Source: Modestobacter sp.
GTDB lineage: Bacteria; Actinomycetota; Actinomycetes; Mycobacteriales; Geodermatophilaceae
Assembly (NCBI GenBank): GCA_025966175.1
Contig: JAOPVN010000086.1
Coordinates: 1-13,089, forward strand
Length of the DNA stretch: 13,089 nucleotides
Direction: 5' to 3'
The notes beneath the pieces are model-generated. The model ran no database searches. It was not told where the DNA came from and saw nothing but the letters and a program-made list of their open reading frames with translations. Every line of letters begins with the position of its first letter. Within the stretch, counting starts at the first letter, position 1. A program made the position numbers and the translations under genes. Below are positions 6,173 through 12,601 of this stretch, piece after piece.

Positions 6173-8489
6173 GGCTCCGGAACGCACCATCGAGCCCCTG
6201 GACCTCCCGGCCGACCCCGGCCCCAGCGGCCAGGTCGGCCGGCCGGTGCTCCGCTACGGCGGCGGCGACCGGACCTCCGGCGCGCAGAAGTTCCTCGCCG
6301 ACCTGAGCTTTCCCGGGGCCCTGCAGGTGGCTCTGGTGACGATCCCCGTCGGCTGCGCCGACGTCCTCGGCGTCGACACCACGGCCGCCCGAGCGATCCC
6401 GGGGGTCGTGGACGTGCTGACCGCCGCCGACTTCCCGTCCCGTGTGCCGCGGTTCGGCGTCTCCCACCAGGACCGCCCGGTGCTGGCCGAGGGCCGGGTG
6501 AACTACCACGGCGAGCCGGTCGCGGCGGTGGTCGCCGAGACCCTCGACGCCGCGCAGGCAGCCGCCCGCGCCGTCCGGGTCGAGTACCGGGAGCTGCCGG
6601 GCGTGTACAGCCTCGACGCCGCGTTGGCGCCGGGCGCGCACCTGGTGCAGGACCCGTCGATCCGCCCCGGCGACCCGGCTGCTGCGACCAACGTGCTGGA
6701 GGACGCGCTCTACACCTGGGGCGACCTCGCCGACGAGGAGGCCCGCACCTCCGTCGTCGTGGCGGACGTCTACACCTTCCCGATGGTCACCCACTTCCCG
6801 ATCGAGCCCGGGGGGACGGTGGTCGTGCCGACCGACCAGGGTGGCCTCGACATCTACTCCCCCGTGCAGCACCCTTACCTGCTGCAGCGGACGATCGCCT
6901 CGGTCGCCGGGCTGCCGCTGAACCGGGTGCGGGTCTTCGCCCCCGACCCCGGCGGCGGCTTCGGGGGCAAGCAGAACCCGAAGATCGAGCCGCTGCTGGC
7001 CTTCCTCGCGCTGCGCACCCGCCGGACCTGCCGGCTGGTGCTCTCCCTGGAGGAGACCTTCCAGAGCATGCGGCGGGCCGGCTGCCGGATCACGGCGCGG
7101 ACGGGCTTCACCCAGGACGGCGAGATCACCTTCCACCAGGTCGACGCCGACTTCCAGATCGGCGCCTACGCCGACGTGGCCCCGCGGGTGATGGCGAAGG
7201 GCAGCTACGTCGCGGCCGGGCCCTACCGGGTCCCGGCGGTGCGGATCGCGGCCCGGGCGGTTCTGACGAACACGACCCCGAGCACGGCGTTCCGGGGGTT
7301 CGGCAGCCCTCAGGTGGCCTGGGCGACGGAGTCGCAGCTGGACGCCGGCGCCCGGCTGCTCGGCCTCGACGGCCTGGAGGTCCGGCGCCGCAACCTCGTC
7401 GCGAAGGGTGAGGCGTTCGTCCGCGGCGAGTCCGAGGCCACCGCCGACGGCGAGTGGTGGCAGAGCCTGGAGAAGGCCGCTGAGCTGATCGGCTGGGGCG
7501 AGCCGCTCGGGCCGAACCGCGGCCGGGGCATCGCGGTCGGCATCAAGCCCGGGGCCACCTCGGGGCTCTCGCAGAGCCTGGTCCGGCTGCTCTGCGACGG
7601 CAGCGCCATCGTCTACGCCGGCACCTCCGACATGGGCCAGGGCGCCCGCACGCTGTGGCAACAGATCGTCGCCGACGAGCTGGGCACGCCGCTCGATGAG
7701 GTCAGCGTCGTCAGCGGCGACACCGGCACCGTGCCGTTCGACCTGCAGACGTCGGCCAGCCGGTCGACGGTGTTCATGGGCTCGGCTGTGCTGGAGGCCT
7801 GCCGCGACGTCCGGCAGCGGGTCCTGGCCCTCTACGCCGAGTCGACCGGGGTGCCGGCCGACCAGCTGAGCGAGCGCCCCGGTGCGCTCGTCACCCCCGA
7901 CGGCGAGCTGAGCCTCCCCGAGGCCGCCCGTCAGGCCCTCGGGTCGCTGCGGGGTGAGTTCATCGGCCAGGGGACCCGCCGGCTGCGCGGCAAGGGCAAC
8001 CACCCGCTGGGCGGGGACGCGGCGTTCTACGAGTTCAACGCTACCGCCATCGAGGTCGAGGTGGACCGCGAGACCGGCGAGCTGCTGCTGACCAAGCACG
8101 TGACGGTCAGTGACGTCGGCACCGAGCTCAACCCGCTGCAGGTGGTCTCCCAGGACGAGGGCGCCGCGATCATGGGCCTCGGCCACAGCCAGATGGAGCA
8201 GCTGCTGCTCGACGAGCACGGCCGCATCCGGAACCTCGGGGCCCTGGACTACCGGATCCCCACCTTCAAGGACGTCCCGCTGGAGCTGATCACCGGCGCC
8301 ATCGAGAACCACGACGGTCCCGGTCCCTACGGGTCGAAGGGGATCAGCGAGGGCGCGCTGCTGTGCACCGCCGGCGCGCTCGGTGCGGCGGTCGCGCAGG
8401 CGACCGGCGTCGCGATCCCCGATCTGCCGCTGACCCCCGAGCGGGTCTGGGCGGCGATGGAGGCGGCCGGCACCGACCGCCCTGACTAG
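6165..8489 (+). CDS. Molybdenum hydroxylase Mo-pterin-binding catalytic subunit (xanthine oxidase family)
   Basis: A 774-residue large subunit. The family hydroxylates purines, N-heterocycles, aromatic acyl-CoAs or aldehydes with water-derived oxygen at a molybdopterin cytosine dinucleotide centre. Visible landmarks are GEPVAAVVAET (117-127), the FPIEP segment (211-215), the glycine-rich GGGFGGKQ (263-270), AFRGFGSPQ (R377 region), and the C-terminal GSKGISEG with the probable catalytic base E729. The loop is AFRGFG and not the AYRCSFR loop of form I CO dehydrogenase, so it is not CO dehydrogenase; it is closer to xanthine/aldehyde-type members. ATG 6165 has GAGGGG immediately upstream and is preferred over the in-frame GTG at 6156. 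No Mo-cofactor sulfuration or insertion chaperone (XdhC/CoxD type) is present in the window. The substrate is unknown. Confidence 0.92.
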   Translation: MTEAPERTIEPLDLPADPGPSGQVGRPVLRYGGGDRTSGAQKFLADLSFPGALQVALVTIPVGCADVLGVDTTAARAIPGVVDVLTAADFPSRVPRFGVSHQDRPVLAEGRVNYHGEPVAAVVAETLDAAQAAARAVRVEYRELPGVYSLDAALAPGAHLVQDPSIRPGDPAAATNVLEDALYTWGDLADEEARTSVVVADVYTFPMVTHFPIEPGGTVVVPTDQGGLDIYSPVQHPYLLQRTIASVAGLPLNRVRVFAPDPGGGFGGKQNPKIEPLLAFLALRTRRTCRLVLSLEETFQSMRRAGCRITARTGFTQDGEITFHQVDADFQIGAYADVAPRVMAKGSYVAAGPYRVPAVRIAARAVLTNTTPSTAFRGFGSPQVAWATESQLDAGARLLGLDGLEVRRRNLVAKGEAFVRGESEATADGEWWQSLEKAAELIGWGEPLGPNRGRGIAVGIKPGATSGLSQSLVRLLCDGSAIVYAGTSDMGQGARTLWQQIVADELGTPLDEVSVVSGDTGTVPFDLQTSASRSTVFMGSAVLEACRDVRQRVLALYAESTGVPADQLSERPGALVTPDGELSLPEAARQALGSLRGEFIGQGTRRLRGKGNHPLGGDAAFYEFNATAIEVEVDRETGELLLTKHVTVSDVGTELNPLQVVSQDEGAAIMGLGHSQMEQLLLDEHGRIRNLGALDYRIPTFKDVPLELITGAIENHDGPGPYGSKGISEGALLCTAGALGAAVAQATGVAIPDLPLTPERVWAAMEAAGTDRPD

Positions 8490-8493
8490 CACG

Positions 8494-8511
8494 GTCGCCC
8501 TCCGGGGCGAC
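8494..8511 (+). terminator. GC hairpin after the Mo-hydroxylase operon
   Basis: Perfect 7-bp arms GTCGCCC/GGGCGAC with loop TCCG, five bases after the stop codon of the Mo subunit. There is no U-tract, as is usual in high-GC actinobacteria. It could be a weak terminator or an mRNA 3'-end stabiliser; read-through to the Tm-1-like gene is possible. Confidence 0.5.
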
Positions 8512-8578
8512 GACGGCGGGCGCTGCGAGGCGGGCCGCCGGACGGCACCACCATCCGCACCGTCACAAAGGAGTGATC

Positions 8579-9865
8579 ATGTCGCGCAACCCCGTCGTCT
8601 GCCTCGCCGGAACCCTGGACACCAAGGGCACCGAGTACGCCTTCGTCCGCGACGCCCTGCTGGCCACCGGCGTCGACGTCCTCGTCGTCGACTGCGGCGT
8701 GCTGGGCGAGCCCTACTTCACCCCGGACATCCCGTCCTCGGAGGTGGCCGCCCGTGCGGGCATCGACCTGGGCGACTTCTCCGCCGGCGTCGAGGGAGGC
8801 GCGGGTGGCCGGAACGTCGCCATCACCAAGATGAGCCAGGGCCTGCAGGCCGTCCTCGAGGAGCTGTGCGCGGCGGGGCGGATCGACGCCGTCCTCGGGC
8901 TGGGGGGCACCGGCGGCACCGACCTGCTCAGCGGTGCCCTCAAGAACCTCGGCATGGGCGTGCCGAAGCTGATCGTCAGCACGATGGCCTCGAACAACAC
9001 GCGGCCCTACGTCGGCCACTCGGACATGCTGATGATGAACGCGGTCACCGACATCGCCGGGCTCAACCGCATCTCCAAGCTGATCCTGAGCAACGCCGCG
9101 CACGCCGCGGCCGGCATGGCCCGCGGGTACGAGACGACCCGCTCGCAGGCCGACGCCAGCAAGCCGCTCATCGCCGTCTCGATGTTCGGCGTCACCACCC
9201 CGGGCGTCATGCGGGTCCGCAAGAACCTGGAGGAGTCCGGCTTCGAGGTCGTGACCTTCCACGCGGTCGGTGAGGGCGCCGGCATGGAGCACCTGATCGA
9301 CTCCGGCGTGATCGACGGGCTGATCGACTTCACGCTCCCCGAGATCCTCAACCACTGGAACAAGGGGATCTTCGACCCTGGCTGTGAGCGCATGGAGGCC
9401 GCCGTCCGCACCGGGATCCCGCAGGTCGTCGTGCCCGGCGCCGCGGAGTGCTTCAACTTCGGCGCCATCGACACCGTTCCGGAGGAGTACGCCACCGCGG
9501 AGCGGAACATCATCATCCACAACCCCAACGTGACGTCGCTGCTGGCGACGCCGGACGAGATGCGGCGGCTGGCCGAGTACATCGCCGACCACGTCAACCG
9601 GGCTCCCGGGCCGAAGGCGGTGGCCCTGCCCCTGCTCGGGCTGGACAACTACTTCACCGAGGGCAGCCAGTGGCACGGCGTGGACGTGACGCCGCTGCTG
9701 GACACGCTGCGCGCCGCTCTCGACCCGGCCATCGAGGTCGTCGAGATGGAGAGCAACATCAACGACGAGACGTTCGCCGACGCGGTCTTCGAGCTGTTCC
9801 AGAAGCAGTGGGCCGCGCGCCCGGCGGCCGGCTCCGTCACCGCGGCCACGGCGACCGCCGGCTGA
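8579..9865 (+). CDS. Tm-1-like ATP-binding domain protein (UPF0261 family)
   Basis: A 428-residue protein matching the N-terminal domain of plant Tm-1 (the tomato mosaic virus resistance protein) and bacterial UPF0261 proteins. The cellular function in bacteria is not established. Conserved marks are GTLDTKGTEYAFVRD near the N-terminus, the glycine-rich GLGGTGGTDL (about residues 102-111), VSTMASNN and GMEHLIDSGVIDGLIDFTL. ATG 8579 is chosen because AAAGGAG lies five bases upstream; GTG 8573 would overlap that box. The last 15 residues are low-complexity Ala/Thr. From general knowledge, relatives are often next to, or fused with, a PEP-hydrolase-like TIM-barrel protein; no such gene is in this window. 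It follows the Mo-hydroxylase operon by 89 bases and is followed by a strong hairpin. Confidence 0.88.
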   Translation: MSRNPVVCLAGTLDTKGTEYAFVRDALLATGVDVLVVDCGVLGEPYFTPDIPSSEVAARAGIDLGDFSAGVEGGAGGRNVAITKMSQGLQAVLEELCAAGRIDAVLGLGGTGGTDLLSGALKNLGMGVPKLIVSTMASNNTRPYVGHSDMLMMNAVTDIAGLNRISKLILSNAAHAAAGMARGYETTRSQADASKPLIAVSMFGVTTPGVMRVRKNLEESGFEVVTFHAVGEGAGMEHLIDSGVIDGLIDFTLPEILNHWNKGIFDPGCERMEAAVRTGIPQVVVPGAAECFNFGAIDTVPEEYATAERNIIIHNPNVTSLLATPDEMRRLAEYIADHVNRAPGPKAVALPLLGLDNYFTEGSQWHGVDVTPLLDTLRAALDPAIEVVEMESNINDETFADAVFELFQKQWAARPAAGSVTAATATAG

Positions 9866-9890
9866 CGCTCGTCCTCTGGGCTCCGGGGGC

Positions 9891-9917
9891 TGCCGCCGCC
9901 TGTCCTGGGCGGCGGCA
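9891..9917 (+). terminator. GC hairpin after the Tm-1-like gene
   Basis: Perfect 10-bp arms TGCCGCCGCC/GGCGGCGGCA with a 7-base loop (TGTCCTG), 26 bases after the Tm-1-like gene's stop and 49 bases before the phosphatase start. It is a stable stem without a U-tract, probably a terminator or processing/attenuation site. Confidence 0.6.
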
Positions 9918-9966
9918 CCTCGGGCGCGCCGTGCCCCCGACCGAACCACCGACCCCTGGAGGTCCG

Positions 9967-10623
9967 ATGACCCGGCGCCTGTTCCTGCTCCGCCACGGCG
10001 AGGTGACCTCCCACCGCGGCGACGTCCCGGTCACCGAGGAGGGCCTGCAGACCGCCACCGAGGTGGGCCGCCGGCTCGCCGCTCGCGCCGAGGGCGCCAT
10101 CCGGGTACTCAGCGGCGAGACCCGGCGCACCCGGGACACCGCGGCCGCGGTCGCCCGCGGGGCTCGCGAGGCCGGGGCCCAGGTGCTGGAGGAGGGCGTC
10201 GCGTTCGCGTTGCGCAACCCCGACCTGTACCTCGCCGGCGTGCGCGTGGACATGGTGAGCAGCGAAGCCGCATTCGCCGCTCAGGTGCCCGGCCTGGAGG
10301 AGTCCGACATCTCCCGGATCGCCTTCTTCAGCGAGTGGCTGACCGTTCCCGACCGCGTCGGCTGGTGGGTCGGCCACAAGAACCCACCCGGTGACGACGC
10401 CGCAGCCGTGGCCGAGCGGATCCGGACGTTCGCCGCGAGCCTGGCCGACCGCGAGGACAGCACCGCCTTCACCGTGGGGATCACCCACTCCCCCGTGCTG
10501 CGGGCGCTGGCGTTGGAGGTCACCGGCTCGGACACCGGCGAGCCCCGGTGGCTCGCCGGCCTGCAGGCCGACATCGCGGCGGACCGGTCGGTCCAGCTGC
10601 GCGTGCTGCCCGACGCGCCGTGA
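9967..10623 (+). CDS. Histidine phosphatase family protein
   Basis: A 218-residue member of the phosphoglycerate mutase-like (RHG) superfamily, forming a phosphohistidine intermediate. The nucleophile is H10 in LLRHGE, the phosphate-binding arginine aligns at R54 (SGETRRTRDTA), and the second catalytic histidine is H174 (GITHSPVLR). All core catalytic residues are therefore present. The segment between about residues 75 and 150 is specific to this protein and carries the likely substrate-recognition region. ATG 9967 has a clear GGAGG four bases upstream. It could act on a small phosphorylated metabolite or a phosphoprotein; nothing in the sequence decides this. It may work with the upstream Tm-1-like nucleotide-binding protein, though the two are separated by a hairpin. 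Confidence 0.87.
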   Translation: MTRRLFLLRHGEVTSHRGDVPVTEEGLQTATEVGRRLAARAEGAIRVLSGETRRTRDTAAAVARGAREAGAQVLEEGVAFALRNPDLYLAGVRVDMVSSEAAFAAQVPGLEESDISRIAFFSEWLTVPDRVGWWVGHKNPPGDDAAAVAERIRTFAASLADREDSTAFTVGITHSPVLRALALEVTGSDTGEPRWLAGLQADIAADRSVQLRVLPDAP

Positions 10624-10628
10624 CCGGC

Positions 10629-10656
10629 CCCGGCCGTCGCGGTGGCGGCGGCCGGG
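10629..10656 (+). terminator. GC hairpin after the histidine phosphatase gene
   Basis: Perfect 8-bp arms CCCGGCCG/CGGCCGGG around a 12-base loop, five bases downstream of the phosphatase stop. No U-tract. It probably separates this gene from the PEPCK homologue, whose own promoter I could not identify in 10657-10712. Confidence 0.5.
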
Positions 10657-10712
10657 AAGGCTCACACCTCCGAAGTATTGGCGAGACGGCCCGGAATCGG
10701 AGAAGGTGAGCC

Positions 10713-12554
10713 GTGGCCGCCATCGACGTCGTGCTCGACGAAGCAGAACTGACCAACGCCCGCGTGCGGAACTACGTGCGCCACTGGGCCCAACTCACCG
10801 GAGCCGACCGCATCGAGGTGGTCAACGCCTCCGATGATGCCCGGCTCCTGCGTGAGGCCGTGGAGGCAGGCGAACTCTTCCCGGCGGGTGAGGGGCGCTA
10901 CTACTCGCGCAGTCACCCCAAGGACACCGCCCGGTCCGAGGAACGCACCGTCGTCGCGACGAACGACCCCGCGGACGAGGGCATCTACAACAACTGGCGC
11001 CCCGCCTCGGAGATGCGCCCGCTGCTCGAGGAGCGGATGCGCGGCGCGTCGGCCGGCAAGACCATGTACGTCGTCCCCTATCTGATGGCGCCCCCCGGCT
11101 CGCCGCTCGAGCGCTACGCCGCCGGCGTCGAGCTCACCGACAGCCGCACCGTGGTCCTGCACATGATCCGGATGGCGCGGGTCGCGGTCCGCTACGTGAA
11201 CGAGCTCGCCGACCCGGACAGCTTCGTCCGCGCGGTGCACGTCACCGGCGATCTGGACAGCCTCGGCCAGGGCACCGCGGACGACCAGCGCTGGTTCGTC
11301 ACCGTCGCCGACGAACGGACGATCCTGCACTACGGCTCGTCGTACGGCGGCAACGCGCTGCTGGGCAAGATCGCCCACGGTCTCCGTCAGGCCGCCTACG
11401 ACGGCTGGCGCTCGGGCGAGTTCCTGGCCGAGCAGTTCATGCTGCTGGGCATCCACGACAAGGAGACCGGCCGGATCTACCACATCTGTGGGGGGTTCCC
11501 CAGCGCGTCCGGCAAGACGAACCTCGCGATGATGCTGGCCCCGGATGCCCTCGGGGAGCGGTACCGGGTCGACTTCTACGGCGACGACATCGCCTGGCTG
11601 CGCGTCGACCCCGAGGACGGGCGGATCTACGCCATCAACCCCGAGTTCGGCGTGTTCGGCGTCGCCAAGGACACCAACGAGATCACCAACCCGACCGCGG
11701 TCGCCGCGATCGGCCCGGACACCGGCACGATCTTCACCAACGTGGCCTACAACGAGGACACCGGCGAGGTCTGGTGGGAGGGCAAGTCGCCGGAGCCGCC
11801 GGCCGATCCCACCGGCTGGCGCGACTGGAGCGGGGAGCTGGTCTCCGAGCGGCCGGAGAGCCGCAAGGGCGACCCGTGGGCGCACCCGAACAGCCGCTTC
11901 ACCACGACGCTGGCGAACGTCCCCAACATGTCCCCCGACTACGAGGAGCCCCAGGGCGTCCCCATCGACGCCATCATCTTCGGCGGTCGCACCAGTGACC
12001 GGGAACCGCTCGTCCGGGCCATCACCGACCTCGCCGAAGGGGTCTACGACGGGTTGACCCTCGGCGCCGAGGCGACCTTCGCCGCCGAGGGCGTGGAGGG
12101 GCAACTCCGCTACGACCCGATGTCGATGCGGCCCTTCATGGCGTATCCCGAGGGTCCCTACGCCGCCCACTGGCTGAAGATCATCGGTGCGGCGACCGAG
12201 CCGCCGCTCTTCGCCCACGTCAACTGGTTCCAGCGTGACCCGGAGGACCGGCACTTCCTGTGGCCGGGCTACCGGGACAACCTGCGCCCGCTGCTGTGGC
12301 TCATGCAGCTCAAGGCCGGCGAGGTGACGGGCACCCGGACGCCGGTCGGCATCATCCCCACCAAGGAGGAGCTGGACCTCGTCGGGGTGGACGTGCGTCC
12401 CGAGGACCTCGACAAGATCCTCACCATCGACGTCGCCCGCTGGCGGCAGGAGATGGCCCACCGCGAGGAGCACCTGTCGAAGTTCGCGGACCTGCCGGAA
12501 GAGATCTGGGAGGCGCACCGCCGGGTCGCGGCTGCTCTCGACGCCCTGGACTGA
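10713..12554 (+). CDS. Divergent GTP-type phosphoenolpyruvate carboxykinase homologue
   Basis: A 613-residue protein over the full length of GTP-dependent PEPCK, the family converting oxaloacetate + GTP to PEP + CO2 + GDP. Conserved are TARSEERTV, KTMYVVPYLM, ELTDSRTVV, YGGNALLGK (K219), the P-loop FPSASGKTN (262-270, K268), GDDIAW (D291, a Mn2+ ligand), HPNSRF, IIFGGR, NWF and FLWPGY. Against rat and M. tuberculosis sequences recalled from memory, three key positions differ: the Mn2+ ligand Lys244 is I220, the Mn2+ ligand His264 is Q241, and the P-loop Cys288 is S266. With two of three Mn2+ ligands gone, normal PEPCK activity is doubtful, so pckG is not assigned. The start is GTG 10713 with AAGGTGAG upstream. 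The scaffold suggests a nucleotide-binding enzyme acting on a keto acid or related acid. Family membership is certain; function is open. Confidence 0.9.
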   Translation: MAAIDVVLDEAELTNARVRNYVRHWAQLTGADRIEVVNASDDARLLREAVEAGELFPAGEGRYYSRSHPKDTARSEERTVVATNDPADEGIYNNWRPASEMRPLLEERMRGASAGKTMYVVPYLMAPPGSPLERYAAGVELTDSRTVVLHMIRMARVAVRYVNELADPDSFVRAVHVTGDLDSLGQGTADDQRWFVTVADERTILHYGSSYGGNALLGKIAHGLRQAAYDGWRSGEFLAEQFMLLGIHDKETGRIYHICGGFPSASGKTNLAMMLAPDALGERYRVDFYGDDIAWLRVDPEDGRIYAINPEFGVFGVAKDTNEITNPTAVAAIGPDTGTIFTNVAYNEDTGEVWWEGKSPEPPADPTGWRDWSGELVSERPESRKGDPWAHPNSRFTTTLANVPNMSPDYEEPQGVPIDAIIFGGRTSDREPLVRAITDLAEGVYDGLTLGAEATFAAEGVEGQLRYDPMSMRPFMAYPEGPYAAHWLKIIGAATEPPLFAHVNWFQRDPEDRHFLWPGYRDNLRPLLWLMQLKAGEVTGTRTPVGIIPTKEELDLVGVDVRPEDLDKILTIDVARWRQEMAHREEHLSKFADLPEEIWEAHRRVAAALDALD

Positions 12555-12560
12555 CGGACG

Positions 12561-12601
12561 GCGGAGGCCTTTCGCCGTCAGTGACCGCGAAAGGCCTCCG
12601 C
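12561..12601. terminator. Bidirectional hairpin between convergent genes
   Basis: Perfect 15-bp arms GCGGAGGCCTTTCGC and GCGAAAGGCCTCCGC around an 11-base loop (12576-12586). It begins six bases after the PEPCK homologue's stop. The right arm encodes the last codons of the convergent TPP enzyme, whose TGA stop (12580-12578) lies in the loop. It works in either orientation and is the best terminator in the window despite having no U-tract. A competing shorter stem, GACGGCG (12557-12563) with CGCCGTC (12573-12579), shares its left arm. Confidence 0.8.

Noticed and set aside
4821..8489. Form I carbon monoxide dehydrogenase (coxMSL)
   Set aside because: Gene order fits, but the catalytic subunit lacks the AYRCSFR active-site loop and has AFRGFGSPQ instead.
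5970..8492. Very long minus-strand open frame (about 840 codons) opposite the Mo-hydroxylase genes
   Set aside because: It mirrors the strong GC codon bias of the real plus-strand genes; its translation is low-complexity Arg/Gly/Ala/Val/Asp with no family motif. The same applies to the minus-strand frames at 8486-9949 and 10662-12611.
10657..10712. Promoter for the PEPCK homologue
   Set aside because: TTGGCG at 10678-10683 looks like a -35, but no -10 hexamer follows at 16-18 bp.
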